Source of the DNA: Chitinophaga pinensis
Lineage (GTDB): Bacteria; Bacteroidota; Bacteroidia; Chitinophagales; Chitinophagaceae
DNA length: 52,818 nucleotides
Direction of reading: 5' to 3'
Assembly (NCBI GenBank): GCA_943333125.1
Contig: CALQSB010000022.1
Span: 1 to 52,818 of the forward strand
The notes beneath the pieces were generated by a model. It was given only the letters and a program-made list of their open reading frames with translations. It had not been told where the DNA came from and made no database searches. Positions 34,944 through 45,137 of this stretch are shown piece after piece. Each line of letters opens with the position of its first letter. The first letter of the stretch is position 1. Both the position numbers and the translations under genes were made by a program.

Positions 34944-35681
34944 ATGAATTTTTTTTCTCACATAGGCAGATATTTAATGATGTTGAAGGGCATGTTTGGC
35001 AAGCCTGAAAACAGTAAATTATACTGGAAAGAATTTATTCACCAATGTGCCGAAATAGGAATTGGAAGCCTGGGTATCGTTTGCATCATTTCGTTTTTTA
35101 TGGGCGCTGTAAGTGCGGTGCAAGCTGCTTATCAAATTGTGAATCCCCTTATTTCTAAAGTTATTATTGCACAGATTGTAAGAGACACCGTGATATTGGA
35201 ATTTGCACCAACATTGATTTGCATTGTGCTCGCAGGTGTAATAGGAAGTAAAATTGCCAGTGAATTAGGTAATATGCGGGTGAGCGAGCAAATTGATGCA
35301 CTTGAAATCATGGGGATCAATTCGAAAAATTATCTGATCATGCCAAAAATCGGAGCCGCTATTGTAATGATTCCGATGCTGGTTATTATAGCTATGTTTC
35401 TGGGGATTTTAGGCGGCAGAATCACGGTTGCGGCTTCAGGTGTCATCCCAACTGATGTTTACGATAAAGGATTAATGGAATACTTCAAACCTTATAACGT
35501 ATTCTTTGCGATGATGAAAGCTTATACATTTGCGTTTATCATCAGCTCAGTGCCTGCTTATTTTGGTTATTATGTAAATGGAGGTTCTCTGGAAATCGGC
35601 AGAAGCAGTACAAAATCTGTTGTGGTAAGTTGTGTTTTAATTTTATTAGCCGATTATATTTTAGCTGCATTATTATTGTAA
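34944..35681 (+). CDS. mlaE: MlaE family ABC transporter permease
   Basis: A 245-residue inner-membrane protein with about five hydrophobic segments. MlaE hallmarks are GIVCIISFFMGAVSAVQAAYQ, the segment VRDTVILEFAPTLICIVLAGVIGSKIASELG with the conserved glutamate, and LEIMGINSKNYLIMPKI. MlaE permeases work with MlaF and the lipid-binding MlaD protein to move phospholipid between membranes. The ATPase gene mlaF follows after 45 bases; no mlaD is found nearby. Confidence 0.93.
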   Translation: MNFFSHIGRYLMMLKGMFGKPENSKLYWKEFIHQCAEIGIGSLGIVCIISFFMGAVSAVQAAYQIVNPLISKVIIAQIVRDTVILEFAPTLICIVLAGVIGSKIASELGNMRVSEQIDALEIMGINSKNYLIMPKIGAAIVMIPMLVIIAMFLGILGGRITVAASGVIPTDVYDKGLMEYFKPYNVFFAMMKAYTFAFIISSVPAYFGYYVNGGSLEIGRSSTKSVVVSCVLILLADYILAALLL

Positions 35682-35726
35682 TTTCTCACACTATTTTTAT
35701 TTTTGAAAAGGATACATTGAAGCATT

Positions 35727-36500
35727 ATGATTGAATTTAAAAATATCGTCAAAAGATTCGGAGACAAATTGGTGTTGGATAACGTTAGTCATAAAATGGA
35801 GGCTGGAAAAACCAATCTGATTATCGGAACCAGCGGCAGTGGAAAAACAGTTATGCAGAAGTGTCTTGTAGGATTAATTGAACCAGATTCTGGAGATATT
35901 ATTTATGATGGAGTGAGCTTCACTCACATGAGTGAGGATGAAAGAAAATTGTTGCGTCAACAAATAGGAATGCTTTTTCAGGGATCTGCACTTTTTGACA
36001 GCATGACCGTAGAAGATAATATAAAGTTTCCGCTGGACATGTTTACCAAAGACAAACAACAGGTTAAATTAAAAAGAGTAAATGAGGTTTTAGAAAGAGT
36101 AAATCTAGTTGGCAGCAATAAAAAATTCCCTTCAGAAATAAGCGGGGGTATGAAAAAAAGAGTGGGCATAGCCCGAGCCATTGTACTTAACCCAAAATTT
36201 CTTTTCTGTGACGAACCCAATTCCGGTCTTGATCCTCAAACTTCAATGTTAATTGACAAATTGATTTCAGATATCACCAAAGAATTCAACATGACGACTA
36301 TTATAAATACCCACGACATGAACAGTGTTATGGAAATTGGCGACAATATTATTTATCTTAAAGACGGCAAGAAAGAATGGTCTGGGAACAGTAAGGAAAT
36401 TATTTTTTCTGAAAATAAAAACCTCAATCAATTCATCTTTGCTTCAGAATTTTTACAAGATGCAAAAGAGATGAGGATGATAGAATCGAGAAAAGGTTAG
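35727..36500 (+). CDS. mlaF: ABC transporter ATP-binding protein, MlaF family
   Basis: A 257-residue ATPase that would energise the MlaE permease. Walker A is GTSGSGKT (34-41), the Q-loop LFQGSALF (83-90), the signature ISGGMKKR (138-145), Walker B FLFCDEPNSGLDP (158-170), and the switch histidine in NTHDMNS. The ISGGM(K/R)KR form is the MlaF version of the signature. Adjacent to mlaE, in the same direction; next downstream is sucD with its own promoter. Confidence 0.93.
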   Translation: MIEFKNIVKRFGDKLVLDNVSHKMEAGKTNLIIGTSGSGKTVMQKCLVGLIEPDSGDIIYDGVSFTHMSEDERKLLRQQIGMLFQGSALFDSMTVEDNIKFPLDMFTKDKQQVKLKRVNEVLERVNLVGSNKKFPSEISGGMKKRVGIARAIVLNPKFLFCDEPNSGLDPQTSMLIDKLISDITKEFNMTTIINTHDMNSVMEIGDNIIYLKDGKKEWSGNSKEIIFSENKNLNQFIFASEFLQDAKEMRMIESRKG

Positions 36501-36576
36501 CCGAAAAATAGGCCGGCAAAAAATCACAAATAAACCCACTATATTCTCAACCTGTCAACCTTTGAATCAACTCCCT

Positions 36577-36584
36577 TATCTTTG
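36577..36584 (+). promoter_or_regulatory. -7 box of the sucD promoter
   Basis: TATCTTTG, 35 bases before the sucD start codon. No convincing -33 element at the right distance. Confidence 0.5.
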
Positions 36585-36619
36585 CGAAAATTTATTCATT
36601 ACCATAGCTTATAAGTAAT

Positions 36620-37495
36620 ATGTCAGTATTAGTCAACAAAAATTCAAAAATTATCGTTCAGGGATTTACGGGTACAGAAGGCACATTCCATGCCACTCAA
36701 ATGATTGAGTATGGCACCAATGTTGTTGGTGGCGTAACTCCAGGCAAAGGGGGTTCTACACATCTGGAAAGACCTGTTTTCAATACAGTTGATGATGCCG
36801 TAAAAAAGGCAGGTGCTAATGTGAGCATTATATTTGTACCTCCTGCATTTGCAGCTGATGCTATTATGGAAGCTGCTGAAGCTGGAATTGCTCTTGTGGT
36901 ATGCATTACCGAAGGAATCCCCGTTCAGGATATGGTGAAAGTAAAAAATTATCTGAAAGGAACAAATACCAGATTAATCGGACCCAATTGCCCGGGAGTG
37001 ATTACTGCCGAAGAGTGTAAAGTGGGAATTATGCCTGGATTTATATTTAAAAAAGGGCGTATCGGAATTGTTTCAAAGTCAGGGACGCTTACTTATGAAG
37101 CTGCTGATCAGGTGGCAAAAGCGGGTTTAGGAATATCCACAGCAATTGGAATTGGCGGAGATCCTATTATTGGAACGACTACTAAAGAAGCCGTTGAATT
37201 ACTGATGAACGACAACGAAACAGATGCTATTGTGATGATAGGTGAAATTGGCGGTGGTATGGAAGCTGAAGCCGCTCATTATATTAAATCAACAGGAAAC
37301 AAGAAACCGGTGGTTGGTTTTATTGCCGGACAAACTGCACCTCCCGGAAGAAGGATGGGGCACGCAGGCGCTATTGTTGGCGGAGCTGATGATACTGCGG
37401 CAGCTAAAATGAAAATAATGGGTGAATGTGGAATTCATGTTGTAGCCAGCCCTGCAGATATCGGCAAAACAATGGCAGAAGCACTAAAAAAATAA
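36620..37495 (+). CDS. sucD: Succinyl-CoA synthetase, alpha subunit
   Basis: Alpha subunit of the TCA-cycle enzyme that makes ATP or GTP from succinyl-CoA. 291 residues; the CoA-binding part shows [11 protein letters not shown] (15-25) and [12 protein letters not shown] (121-132), and the phosphorylated histidine is in GHAGAIVGG (His248). Its beta partner sucC is not beside it, which is normal for many Bacteroidota. It ends at a clear terminator. Confidence 0.97.
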   Translation: MSVLVNKNSKIIVQGFTGTEGTFHATQMIEYGTNVVGGVTPGKGGSTHLERPVFNTVDDAVKKAGANVSIIFVPPAFAADAIMEAAEAGIALVVCITEGIPVQDMVKVKNYLKGTNTRLIGPNCPGVITAEECKVGIMPGFIFKKGRIGIVSKSGTLTYEAADQVAKAGLGISTAIGIGGDPIIGTTTKEAVELLMNDNETDAIVMIGEIGGGMEAEAAHYIKSTGNKKPVVGFIAGQTAPPGRRMGHAGAIVGGADDTAAAKMKIMGECGIHVVASPADIGKTMAEALKK

Positions 37496-37514
37496 TTTAT
37501 CAAAAAATAATTTA

Positions 37515-37544
37515 AACTCCGGTCGGCATGATCGGAGTTTTTTT
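37515..37544 (+). terminator. Rho-independent terminator after sucD
   Basis: Stem AACTCCG (37515-37521) and CGGAGTT (37533-37539) with an 11-base loop and a run of Ts, 19 bases after the sucD stop. Confidence 0.85.
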
Positions 37545-37570
37545 ATGCTTTTTTTTTATACTTTCGAAAT

Positions 37571-37969
37571 ATGACTAATGAACCCACATATAATATTCCA
37601 CTTCGGTTTAGAAAAATGGAAAACCTTCACATCGTTTTCTGGTTGTTTAAAGATATTGCCTGGTGCATGTTATGGAAACCATTAGGTATCGCCATGATTT
37701 TTCCCACGTTGATAATTTCTATTATCATAGCCTGGAGAACAAGGTTTTATATGAGTGAATTATGTCACAATTTGGCTATTACCGTTTGGATTAGTGCCAA
37801 CAGTTATTGGATGATCAGCGAATTTCTAGGCTTTGATACCCGACCGCTATTTAACGACTATACCTACAAACATTTGGCTATAATCCCATTCACAATCGGG
37901 ATTTTATTACTAGCTTTCTATTATGTGATTTGGAAACCTAAACATAAAGATGAACTAGAAACCATGTAG
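37571..37969 (+). CDS. Small integral membrane protein, unknown function
   Basis: A 132-residue protein with hydrophobic segments near 22-60 and 102-122, and less certain ones between. Aromatic-rich sequence (HIVFWLFKDIAWCMLWKPLG) and a lysine-rich C-terminus are notable. I do not recognise a family. It stands between the sucD terminator and the aspS promoter, so it has its own transcript or is read from a weak start. Confidence 0.7.
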   Translation: MTNEPTYNIPLRFRKMENLHIVFWLFKDIAWCMLWKPLGIAMIFPTLIISIIIAWRTRFYMSELCHNLAITVWISANSYWMISEFLGFDTRPLFNDYTYKHLAIIPFTIGILLLAFYYVIWKPKHKDELETM

Positions 37970-38032
37970 CTCCCAACTTAAAATTTGAAAGGTTCTCTTC
38001 GGAAAGACCTGAAAGAGACTTAAAGTTTGACT

Positions 38033-38040
38033 TATATTTG
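38033..38040 (+). promoter_or_regulatory. -7 box of the aspS promoter
   Basis: TATATTTG, 50 bases before the aspS start codon. The leader contains TTTTTTACTTTTTAATTTT-like tracts. Confidence 0.55.
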
Positions 38041-38090
38041 CATACTTTTTTACTTTTTTATTTTTTACTTTTTAATTTTTACAACAAGCC

Positions 38091-39920
38091 ATGTTCAGAA
38101 CTCATACCTGCGGAGAATTAAGATTAACAGATGTAAATAAAGCCACTACCCTTTCTGGATGGGTTCAAACAATCAGAAAATTTGGAAGCATCACTTTTGT
38201 TGATTTAAGGGATCGCTATGGCATTACACAGTTACTTTTTTCTGAGACATTAAATGAAAAACTGGAAGCATCGCCACTTGGACGAGAATTTGTATTGCAG
38301 GTACATGGCACGGTTAATGAAAGAAGCAATAAGAATAATCATATGCCCACAGGAGAAATCGAAATCCTGATAAATGACTTTACTGTTTTAAATAAATCAA
38401 TTACCCCTCCATTTACCATTCAGGATGATACCGATGGCGGTGATGATTTGAGAATGAAATATCGTTTTTTAGATTTGAGAAGACAAGCGGTAAGAAAAAA
38501 TCTCGAATTAAGATATGCCGTTGGCAGGAGTACCAGAAATTATTTACATGAACAACAATTCATGGATATAGAAACTCCTTTTTTAATTAAATCAACACCT
38601 GAAGGTGCAAGAGATTTTGTAGTTCCGAGCAGAATGAACCCTGGTCAGTTTTATGCGTTGCCGCAATCGCCACAAACCTTTAAACAATTGCTGATGGTTA
38701 GCGGATATGATCGCTATTATCAGATTGTAAAATGCTTTCGTGATGAGGATTTGCGTTCAGACCGCCAGCCTGAATTTACACAAATAGATTGCGAAATGAC
38801 TTTTGTAGATCAGGAAGACATCCTGAATATGTTTGAAAATCTGATAAAAAGAATTTTCAAAGATGTAAAAAATATCGACTACAATGACCTAGTAGAAAGA
38901 ATGACTTGGGAAAATGCGATGTGGACTTACGGAAACGATAAGCCAGACATTAGGTTTGGTATGAAATTATGCAATCTCAAATTTCCAGCACATACTTTTC
39001 CTGCACAAAATGATATTTCTAATTTAATCAGCGGAGTCGACTTTAAGGTTTTTGATGAAGCCGAAACCGTTATCGCCATTGCCGCTCCTGGTTGCAGCGA
39101 ATATACCCGTAAACAAACCGACGAACTTACTGAATGGCTTAAACGCCCTCAGATAGGAATGAAGGGACTGGTTTATATAAAATGTAATACCGACGGAACT
39201 TTTAAAAGCAGCGTAGATAAGTTTTATAATGAGGAGAAATTAAAAGCCATTGCTGATGCAGTAAATGCGAAAGCAGGTGATCTTATTTTAATTCTGGCTG
39301 GTGCTGAAGAAAGAACAAGAAAAGCAACCAGTGAACTGAGATTACATCTGGGGCAACAACTAGGCTTAAGAAAAATCGATGAATTTAAATTGCTTTGGGT
39401 GCTTGACTTTCCATTGTTTGAATATGCAGAAGAAGACAATCGATGGGTAGCACGCCATCATCCTTTTACTTCTCCAAAGCCAAGTGATATTGCAACGATG
39501 ATAAACAATAATCCAGTTATTGAAAATGCTGCTGAATATTTAAAGCATCCTTATGCCAATATCAAGGCCAATGCTTACGATATGGTTTTGAATGGCAATG
39601 AAATTGGTGGCGGTAGTATTAGGATTTTTCAGAAGGAATTGCAACAAAAAATGTTTGCCGCTTTGGGAATGGATGAGCATGAACAGCAGCATAAATTCGG
39701 GTTTCTGTTAGGGGCATTTGAATATGGCGCTCCTCCTCATGGTGGCATTGCTTTCGGGTTCGACAGACTTTGTTCAATTTTAGGTGGCTCTGAAAGCATA
39801 AGAGATTTCATCGCCTTCCCAAAAAACAATAGCGGCCGAGATGTAATGATTGACGCTCCTTCAAGCATTGATGAAAAACAATTTGAGGAGCTACAAATTA
39901 AATTAGACTTGAAGGATTAA
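38091..39920 (+). CDS. aspS: Aspartyl-tRNA synthetase
   Basis: Charges tRNA-Asp; class II synthetase, 609 residues, normal bacterial length. The N-terminal anticodon-binding OB domain begins [25 protein letters not shown]; class II motif 2 includes [21 protein letters not shown]; the bacterial GAD insertion lies about 290-420; motif 3 has [10 protein letters not shown] near the end. It is cytosolic. Whether the enzyme also charges tRNA-Asn cannot be judged here. Confidence 0.98.
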   Translation: MFRTHTCGELRLTDVNKATTLSGWVQTIRKFGSITFVDLRDRYGITQLLFSETLNEKLEASPLGREFVLQVHGTVNERSNKNNHMPTGEIEILINDFTVLNKSITPPFTIQDDTDGGDDLRMKYRFLDLRRQAVRKNLELRYAVGRSTRNYLHEQQFMDIETPFLIKSTPEGARDFVVPSRMNPGQFYALPQSPQTFKQLLMVSGYDRYYQIVKCFRDEDLRSDRQPEFTQIDCEMTFVDQEDILNMFENLIKRIFKDVKNIDYNDLVERMTWENAMWTYGNDKPDIRFGMKLCNLKFPAHTFPAQNDISNLISGVDFKVFDEAETVIAIAAPGCSEYTRKQTDELTEWLKRPQIGMKGLVYIKCNTDGTFKSSVDKFYNEEKLKAIADAVNAKAGDLILILAGAEERTRKATSELRLHLGQQLGLRKIDEFKLLWVLDFPLFEYAEEDNRWVARHHPFTSPKPSDIATMINNNPVIENAAEYLKHPYANIKANAYDMVLNGNEIGGGSIRIFQKELQQKMFAALGMDEHEQQHKFGFLLGAFEYGAPPHGGIAFGFDRLCSILGGSESIRDFIAFPKNNSGRDVMIDAPSSIDEKQFEELQIKLDLKD

Positions 39921-40098
39921 TTATAACTATCATCTGGTCATTTTGATTTTTTCACGGTCTAGCTAAAAGGTTTTTCTCCTGAAATTTTGTTTTTTAAACT
40001 GATTTTTTTGAAATTTATTTTACTTCTTTGTTTAACCCAGATTTTGCAGTTGAAATCTATTATCATCAAACAAAGTCAGAAGGACTGACATTATTCTT

Positions 40099-41358
40099 AT
40101 GAGCATCCAACCACTCGCAGAAAGACTTCGCCCAAAAACACTGGACGAGTTAGTGGGTCAACAGCACCTAACCGGCAAAGGGAGTATCCTTCGTACTGCT
40201 ATAGAAAACAAAAAAATACCTTCCATTATTTTATGGGGTCCGCCTGGAGTTGGAAAAACGACCATTGCAGGAATCATTGCCCATGAATTAGACAAGCCTT
40301 TTTATAATATTAGCGCTATCTCGTCCGGAGTAAAGGATATAAGAGAAATAATCGAAGATGCCCGTTCAAAAAATGGAGCCATTCTTTTTATAGATGAAAT
40401 TCATCGTTTCAATAAGGGGCAACAAGATGCGCTTTTAAGTGCCGTTGAAAAAGGAATTATTTCTTTAATTGGCGCTACTACAGAAAACCCTTCTTTCGAA
40501 GTAAACAGCGCCTTACTCAGCAGATGTCAGGTATATGTATTAAAAGCTTTAGATGAAAATGACTTATTGCAATTGCTAAAAACGGCTCTTGAAAAAGATG
40601 AAACCCTTTTATCTAAAAAAATACATTTAAAAGAAACCGCGTCGTTGATTAGAATATCAGGTGGCGATGCAAGAAAACTATTGAATCTGCTGGAAATCGT
40701 TTGCGACAATATAAGTAATGAAGGAATTATTACTGATGAAATCGTCATGCAAATTGCTCAGAACAAAATTGCTTTATACGATAAAAAAGGCGAGCAACAT
40801 TATGACATCATTTCTGCATTTATAAAAAGCATGAGGGGAAGCGATCCTAACGCCACAGTATATTGGCTAGCCAGAATGATTGAAGGTGGCGAAGATGTTA
40901 AATTTATCGCACGAAGGATGCTCATCTTTGCCAGTGAAGATATTGGCAATGCCAACCCTAATGCATTATTACTAGCCAATAGTACATTTCAGGCGGTAAA
41001 TATTATTGGTTATCCCGAAAGCAGAATTATTTTATCTCAATGCGCTATCTATCTTGCAACTTCTGTAAAAAGCAATGCTTCTTACATGGCTATTGAAGAA
41101 GCTTTGGATATGGTTAGAACAAAAGGAGATCTTTCTGTACCCCTGCATTTGAGAAACGCTCCTACAAAAATGATGAAGCAAATGGATTACGGAAAAGATT
41201 ATAAATATGCTCATCAATATGCAGATAATTTTATCTTGCAGGAATTTCTTCCTTCAGAAATTTCTGGCACCAGATTTTATTCGCCACAAAAAAATGTAAG
41301 AGAAGAAGAAACAAGAAAGTTTTTAAAAGAACGTTGGAAAGATATTTACAGTTATTAA
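40099..41358 (+). CDS. rarA: Replication-associated recombination ATPase RarA (MgsA)
   Basis: A 419-residue AAA+ ATPase related to clamp loaders that acts at stalled replication forks. Begins PLAERLRPKTLDELVGQ; Walker A WGPPGVGKT (46-54); Walker B ILFIDEIHRF; sensor 1 IGATTENPSF; arginine-finger segment SALLSRCQ; and the tetramerisation/C-terminal domain with MIEGGEDVKFIARR and YPESRIILSQ. It is 9 bases ahead of an acetyltransferase gene, so they may be co-transcribed. Confidence 0.95.
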   Translation: MSIQPLAERLRPKTLDELVGQQHLTGKGSILRTAIENKKIPSIILWGPPGVGKTTIAGIIAHELDKPFYNISAISSGVKDIREIIEDARSKNGAILFIDEIHRFNKGQQDALLSAVEKGIISLIGATTENPSFEVNSALLSRCQVYVLKALDENDLLQLLKTALEKDETLLSKKIHLKETASLIRISGGDARKLLNLLEIVCDNISNEGIITDEIVMQIAQNKIALYDKKGEQHYDIISAFIKSMRGSDPNATVYWLARMIEGGEDVKFIARRMLIFASEDIGNANPNALLLANSTFQAVNIIGYPESRIILSQCAIYLATSVKSNASYMAIEEALDMVRTKGDLSVPLHLRNAPTKMMKQMDYGKDYKYAHQYADNFILQEFLPSEISGTRFYSPQKNVREEETRKFLKERWKDIYSY

Positions 41359-41367
41359 TAACCTTTT

Positions 41368-41820
41368 ATGCAAAATATAGATTGGGCATACAAACATTAT
41401 TCCGAGTTAACAACATCAGAATTATACGATTTGCTTTGGCTGAGAAGCAAGGTTTTTGTTGTTGAACAAAATTGTGTTTATCTGGATAATGATTATAAAG
41501 ATCAGAACAGTTATCATTTATTAGGTTCAATGGATAAAGTAATCGTTGCCTATGTCAGAATACTTCCTCCTGGTTTATCATACGATGAAGCCAGTATCGG
41601 AAGGGTTGTTACCAATCCTGATTTTAGAGGGAAAGGTTATGGGCTGGACTTAATGAAGTTGGCCATTGAAAAAACAGTACATCAATTTAAGGTAAAATCA
41701 ATCCGCATCAGTGCCCAGTGTTACCTGATAAAATTCTATTCTTCACTTGGTTTTTCAACATCAGGAGAAGAATATCTTGAAGACAATATTCCACATATTG
41801 AAATGATATTACAATTATAA
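41368..41820 (+). CDS. GNAT family acetyltransferase, ElaA type
   Basis: A 150-residue protein that transfers an acetyl group from acetyl-CoA to an amine acceptor. ElaA features: LLWLRSKVFVVEQNCVYLDNDYKD in the first third, then SIGRVVTNPDFRGKGYG with the CoA-binding R-x-x-G-x-G loop, and FYSSLGF-T-GEEYLEDNIPHIEM. The acceptor of ElaA proteins is not known. It directly follows rarA. Confidence 0.92.
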   Translation: MQNIDWAYKHYSELTTSELYDLLWLRSKVFVVEQNCVYLDNDYKDQNSYHLLGSMDKVIVAYVRILPPGLSYDEASIGRVVTNPDFRGKGYGLDLMKLAIEKTVHQFKVKSIRISAQCYLIKFYSSLGFSTSGEEYLEDNIPHIEMILQL

Positions 41821-42072
41821 TAGGCGGTTTTTTATTATCAAATTTGCTTTTGCTTAGTTTTCTTATTGATTTCTAATAAGATTCTCCATTATTTATTTAA
41901 CTCGTTCTCCTTCAACTAGTTTTTTTAAAATATCTACCTTTTTTTTAAGTTTTCTACACAATAACAGCGGTAATACTTCGTTATAACTACAGCGATTATT
42001 CCGGATAATTAAAAAATCAAATACGGCAAAATTGCAAAGCATACAATCCGCTAAACTTAGAAATTAAAACTT

Positions 42073-42171
42073 ATGAAACTCATTTACAAACACAAAGCCT
42101 CTTTGTACAAAATCATTTTGATTATCGCCTGTATGTTTTTCGTTATTTTATATAACAGCTTGCGTTACTAA
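42073..42171 (+). CDS. Possible small membrane peptide (32 residues)
   Basis: An ATG-initiated ORF of 32 codons: a basic start (MKLIYKHKASLYK) followed by one hydrophobic helix (IILIIACMFFVILY) and the end NSLRY. An A-rich AAATTAAAA stretch lies just upstream as in weak Bacteroidota ribosome sites. It converges on uvrA. The basic N-terminus followed by one transmembrane helix is typical of small membrane proteins, but the ORF is short enough to be chance. The rest of the gap (41821-42072) is AT-rich with no other feature seen. Confidence 0.4.
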   Translation: MKLIYKHKASLYKIILIIACMFFVILYNSLRY

Positions 42172-42185
42172 TAATCAAAATAATA

Positions 42186-45044
42186 TTAAGGATTTAATTC
42201 TGCCTTAAGATATTTTGCTGTAAATCCAATTTGGGAATCAGCCATTTTTTCAGGAATTCCTTCAAACAAAACCTTTCCACCACCTTCACCCCCTTCGGGT
42301 CCGATATCAATTATATGATCAGCAACTTTAATCATGTCGAGATTGTGCTCTATTACCAATACAGTGTTGCCTCTGTCCACGAGTTTGTTCAAAACGTCAA
42401 GCAGATGGCTGATGTCTTGAAAATGCAACCCCGTCGTAGGTTCATCAAGGATATAAAAAGTTTTCCCAGTATCTCGCTTAGCTAATTCGGTTGCTAATTT
42501 TACTCTTTGCGCTTCACCTCCACTTAGAGTAACCGCACTCTGCCCTAACGTTATGTATCCCAAACCTACTTCCTGTAAAACTTTTATTTTTCGGTAGATA
42601 TAAGGCACCGCATTAAAGAAATTTACAGCTTCATCAACGGTCATGTTCAATACATCACTAATTGATTTCCCTTTATACCTTATCTCAAGTGTTTCTCTGT
42701 TGTATCTTTTTCCATTACATTTTTCACAGTGCACCTGAACATCTGGAAGGAAATTCATTTCAATCACGCGCATGCCACCACCTTCACATATTTCACAACG
42801 GCCACTCTTTACATTGAATGAAAATCTGCCGGCGTTATATCCTCTTATTTTGGCTTCTGGAACTGCTGCAAATAAAGTTCGGATGTCTGTAAAAAAACCA
42901 CAGTACGTTGCCGGATTACTTCTTGGCGTTCTGCCAATAGGACTTTGATCTATTTCAATAACCTTATCTATATTTTCCAGTCCTTTTATTGATTTATATT
43001 CCAGCGGTAATGCTTTTGAATGATAACAAAAATTACTTAGTATAGGATATAGTGTATCATTAATTAATGTCGACTTTCCGCTGCCACTCACTCCCGTTAC
43101 TAAAATCAATTTGCCTAATGGAAATGCAACTGAAACATTTTTTAAATTATTTCCTTTCGCTCCATTTAATTCTATAAACAAACCGTTTCCCTTTCTCCTT
43201 TCTGCAGGAACAGGGATTCTTTTTTTCCCATTTAAATATTGCGCCGTTTCAGATCCAGATTCAAGTACTTCCTGCGGTGTGCCCTGTGCCACTATTTTTC
43301 CTCCATGCATGCCTGCTTTCGGACCGATATCAACCAGATAATCAGCTGCCAGCATAATGTCTTTATCATGCTCCACAACTAAAACACTGTTTCCGATATT
43401 TCTCAGATTTTGTAAAGCGGATATCAGTCGCTGATTATCTCTTTGATGCAAACCAATACTGGGCTCATCCAGAATATACGTTATGCCCTGTAACTGAGAT
43501 CCGATTTGAGTTGCCAGACGAATCCGTTGATATTCTCCACCACTAAGGCTTCTGGACGGACGGTATAAGGTAAGATAAGTAAGGCCCACATCCAATAAAA
43601 ATCGCAGCCGTTCTCTAATTTCTTTCAGTACATCTTTTGCAATATTATTTTGTTTTGCACTTAATCTCTTTTCAATGGTTTCAAACCATAAGCCTAATTT
43701 ATCTAAGTCCATTGCACTCAATTCTGCAATATTCTTTTCGTCAATCTTAAACCAAAGACTGGATATTTTTAATCTTGTTCCACTGCAGGTATGGCAAGGC
43801 GTAAGCGACATAAATTGTTCCACCCATTCTCTTATTGCCTCACTGGTTGAACTGGAAGTAAACCATCTTTTAATCATGTTTATGACTCCTTCGTATTCGG
43901 TTTCATAAACATTTGAAATATTTTCTCCTTCCTCAATTTCATTTATCTCATCGGCATTAACTTCTTCGACTCCATACAATACCAGATTTAATGATTTTTT
44001 GGAGAGATCTTTTATGGGTTTATCCAGGCTGATTTTATTTTTCTTAGCCCATTGAACAAGTTGTTTATAAACCTGCGCTTCCCGTTCTTCTCCGAGAGGA
44101 ATAATACCTCCGGCTTTTACGCTAATCGTATGATCAGGAATAACCGCATTCATGTTTATCTGATAAACAGTTCCCAAGCCCTTACAAACCGGACAAGCCC
44201 CATACGGCGAATTGAATGAAAAAGCATTTGGAGAAGGTTCTTCATAACTTATTCCGGTTTCTATACACATCAGCTGCTTGCTGTATTGAACAACATCATT
44301 GTTATCATTAATCAGCAAAAACAAAAGCTCTTTCCCTAGTTGTAATGTTTTCTGTACACTCTGACTAACCCTTAATTTCATGTCATCGGTTACCTGCATT
44401 CGGTCCACTACCACTTCAATATCATGAATCTTATAGCGATCCAACTGCATTCTTGGAACAAGATCAAGCACTTCGCCGTCTACTCTCACTTTTAAAAATC
44501 CTTTTTTTCTGATGTCTTCAAATAATTCTCTGTAATGTCCTTTCCTTCCTCTAACCAGTGGCGCGAGTAAACTTATTTTTTTTCCTTTGAATTTTTTAAA
44601 AATAGATTGTACAATTTCTTCTTCACTGAACTTTACCATTTTTTTTCCTGTATTATAACTGTACGCTTCGCCAATGCGCGCATAAAGCAATCGAAGGAAA
44701 TCGTAAATTTCTGTTATGGTACCTACTGTGCTTCGGGGATTCTTGTTGGTTGTTTTTTGTTCAATTGAAATTACTGGAGAAAGCCCTGAGATTTTGTCTA
44801 CATCCGGCCTTTCCATATCGCCAACAAACTGGCGTGCGTAAGCAGAAAAGCTTTCCATATACCTTCTTTGTCCTTCATTGTAAATGGTATCAAATGCAAG
44901 CGACGACTTGCCACTTCCACTGACTCCTGTAAATACAACAAGTTTGTTCTTAGGAATCCGTATGTCGATATTTTTCAGATTATGCTCACGTGCACCTATT
45001 ACTTCAATAAAGTCTTTGACTGATGTTTCTTTCTTGCCTGCCAT
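42186..45044 (-). CDS. uvrA: Excinuclease ABC subunit A
   Basis: DNA damage-recognition ATPase of nucleotide excision repair. 952 residues with two ABC modules: first Walker A GVSGSGKSSLAFDT near 38, signature SLSGGEYQRIRLA, Walker B YILDEPSIGLH; second Walker A GVSGSGKSTLINDT, signature TLSGGEAQRVKLA, and FYILDEPTTGLHF. Zinc modules: CPVCKG with CHTCSG, and CEICEGGG with CEKCNGKRYN. It is a single gene, convergent with the 32-codon ORF. Upstream, a terminator belongs to the DUF4476 gene. Confidence 0.98.
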   Translation of the reverse strand: MAGKKETSVKDFIEVIGAREHNLKNIDIRIPKNKLVVFTGVSGSGKSSLAFDTIYNEGQRRYMESFSAYARQFVGDMERPDVDKISGLSPVISIEQKTTNKNPRSTVGTITEIYDFLRLLYARIGEAYSYNTGKKMVKFSEEEIVQSIFKKFKGKKISLLAPLVRGRKGHYRELFEDIRKKGFLKVRVDGEVLDLVPRMQLDRYKIHDIEVVVDRMQVTDDMKLRVSQSVQKTLQLGKELLFLLINDNNDVVQYSKQLMCIETGISYEEPSPNAFSFNSPYGACPVCKGLGTVYQINMNAVIPDHTISVKAGGIIPLGEEREAQVYKQLVQWAKKNKISLDKPIKDLSKKSLNLVLYGVEEVNADEINEIEEGENISNVYETEYEGVINMIKRWFTSSSTSEAIREWVEQFMSLTPCHTCSGTRLKISSLWFKIDEKNIAELSAMDLDKLGLWFETIEKRLSAKQNNIAKDVLKEIRERLRFLLDVGLTYLTLYRPSRSLSGGEYQRIRLATQIGSQLQGITYILDEPSIGLHQRDNQRLISALQNLRNIGNSVLVVEHDKDIMLAADYLVDIGPKAGMHGGKIVAQGTPQEVLESGSETAQYLNGKKRIPVPAERRKGNGLFIELNGAKGNNLKNVSVAFPLGKLILVTGVSGSGKSTLINDTLYPILSNFCYHSKALPLEYKSIKGLENIDKVIEIDQSPIGRTPRSNPATYCGFFTDIRTLFAAVPEAKIRGYNAGRFSFNVKSGRCEICEGGGMRVIEMNFLPDVQVHCEKCNGKRYNRETLEIRYKGKSISDVLNMTVDEAVNFFNAVPYIYRKIKVLQEVGLGYITLGQSAVTLSGGEAQRVKLATELAKRDTGKTFYILDEPTTGLHFQDISHLLDVLNKLVDRGNTVLVIEHNLDMIKVADHIIDIGPEGGEGGGKVLFEGIPEKMADSQIGFTAKYLKAELNP

Positions 45045-45072
45045 TTTTATTAATTACCATAAAGATAGGAAC

Positions 45073-45120
45073 AAAAAAAAGCCTTTTAAAATACCTTTAT
45101 AAAGGCATTAAAAAAGGCTT
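45073..45120 (-). terminator. Terminator after the first DUF4476 gene
   Basis: On the minus strand AAGCCTTTT pairs with AAAAGGCTT, with an inner CCTTTATAAAGG palindrome, and ends in a T run. It lies between the DUF4476 gene stop and the uvrA start. Confidence 0.8.
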
Positions 45121-45137
45121 CCTTGAATTAAAAATAA

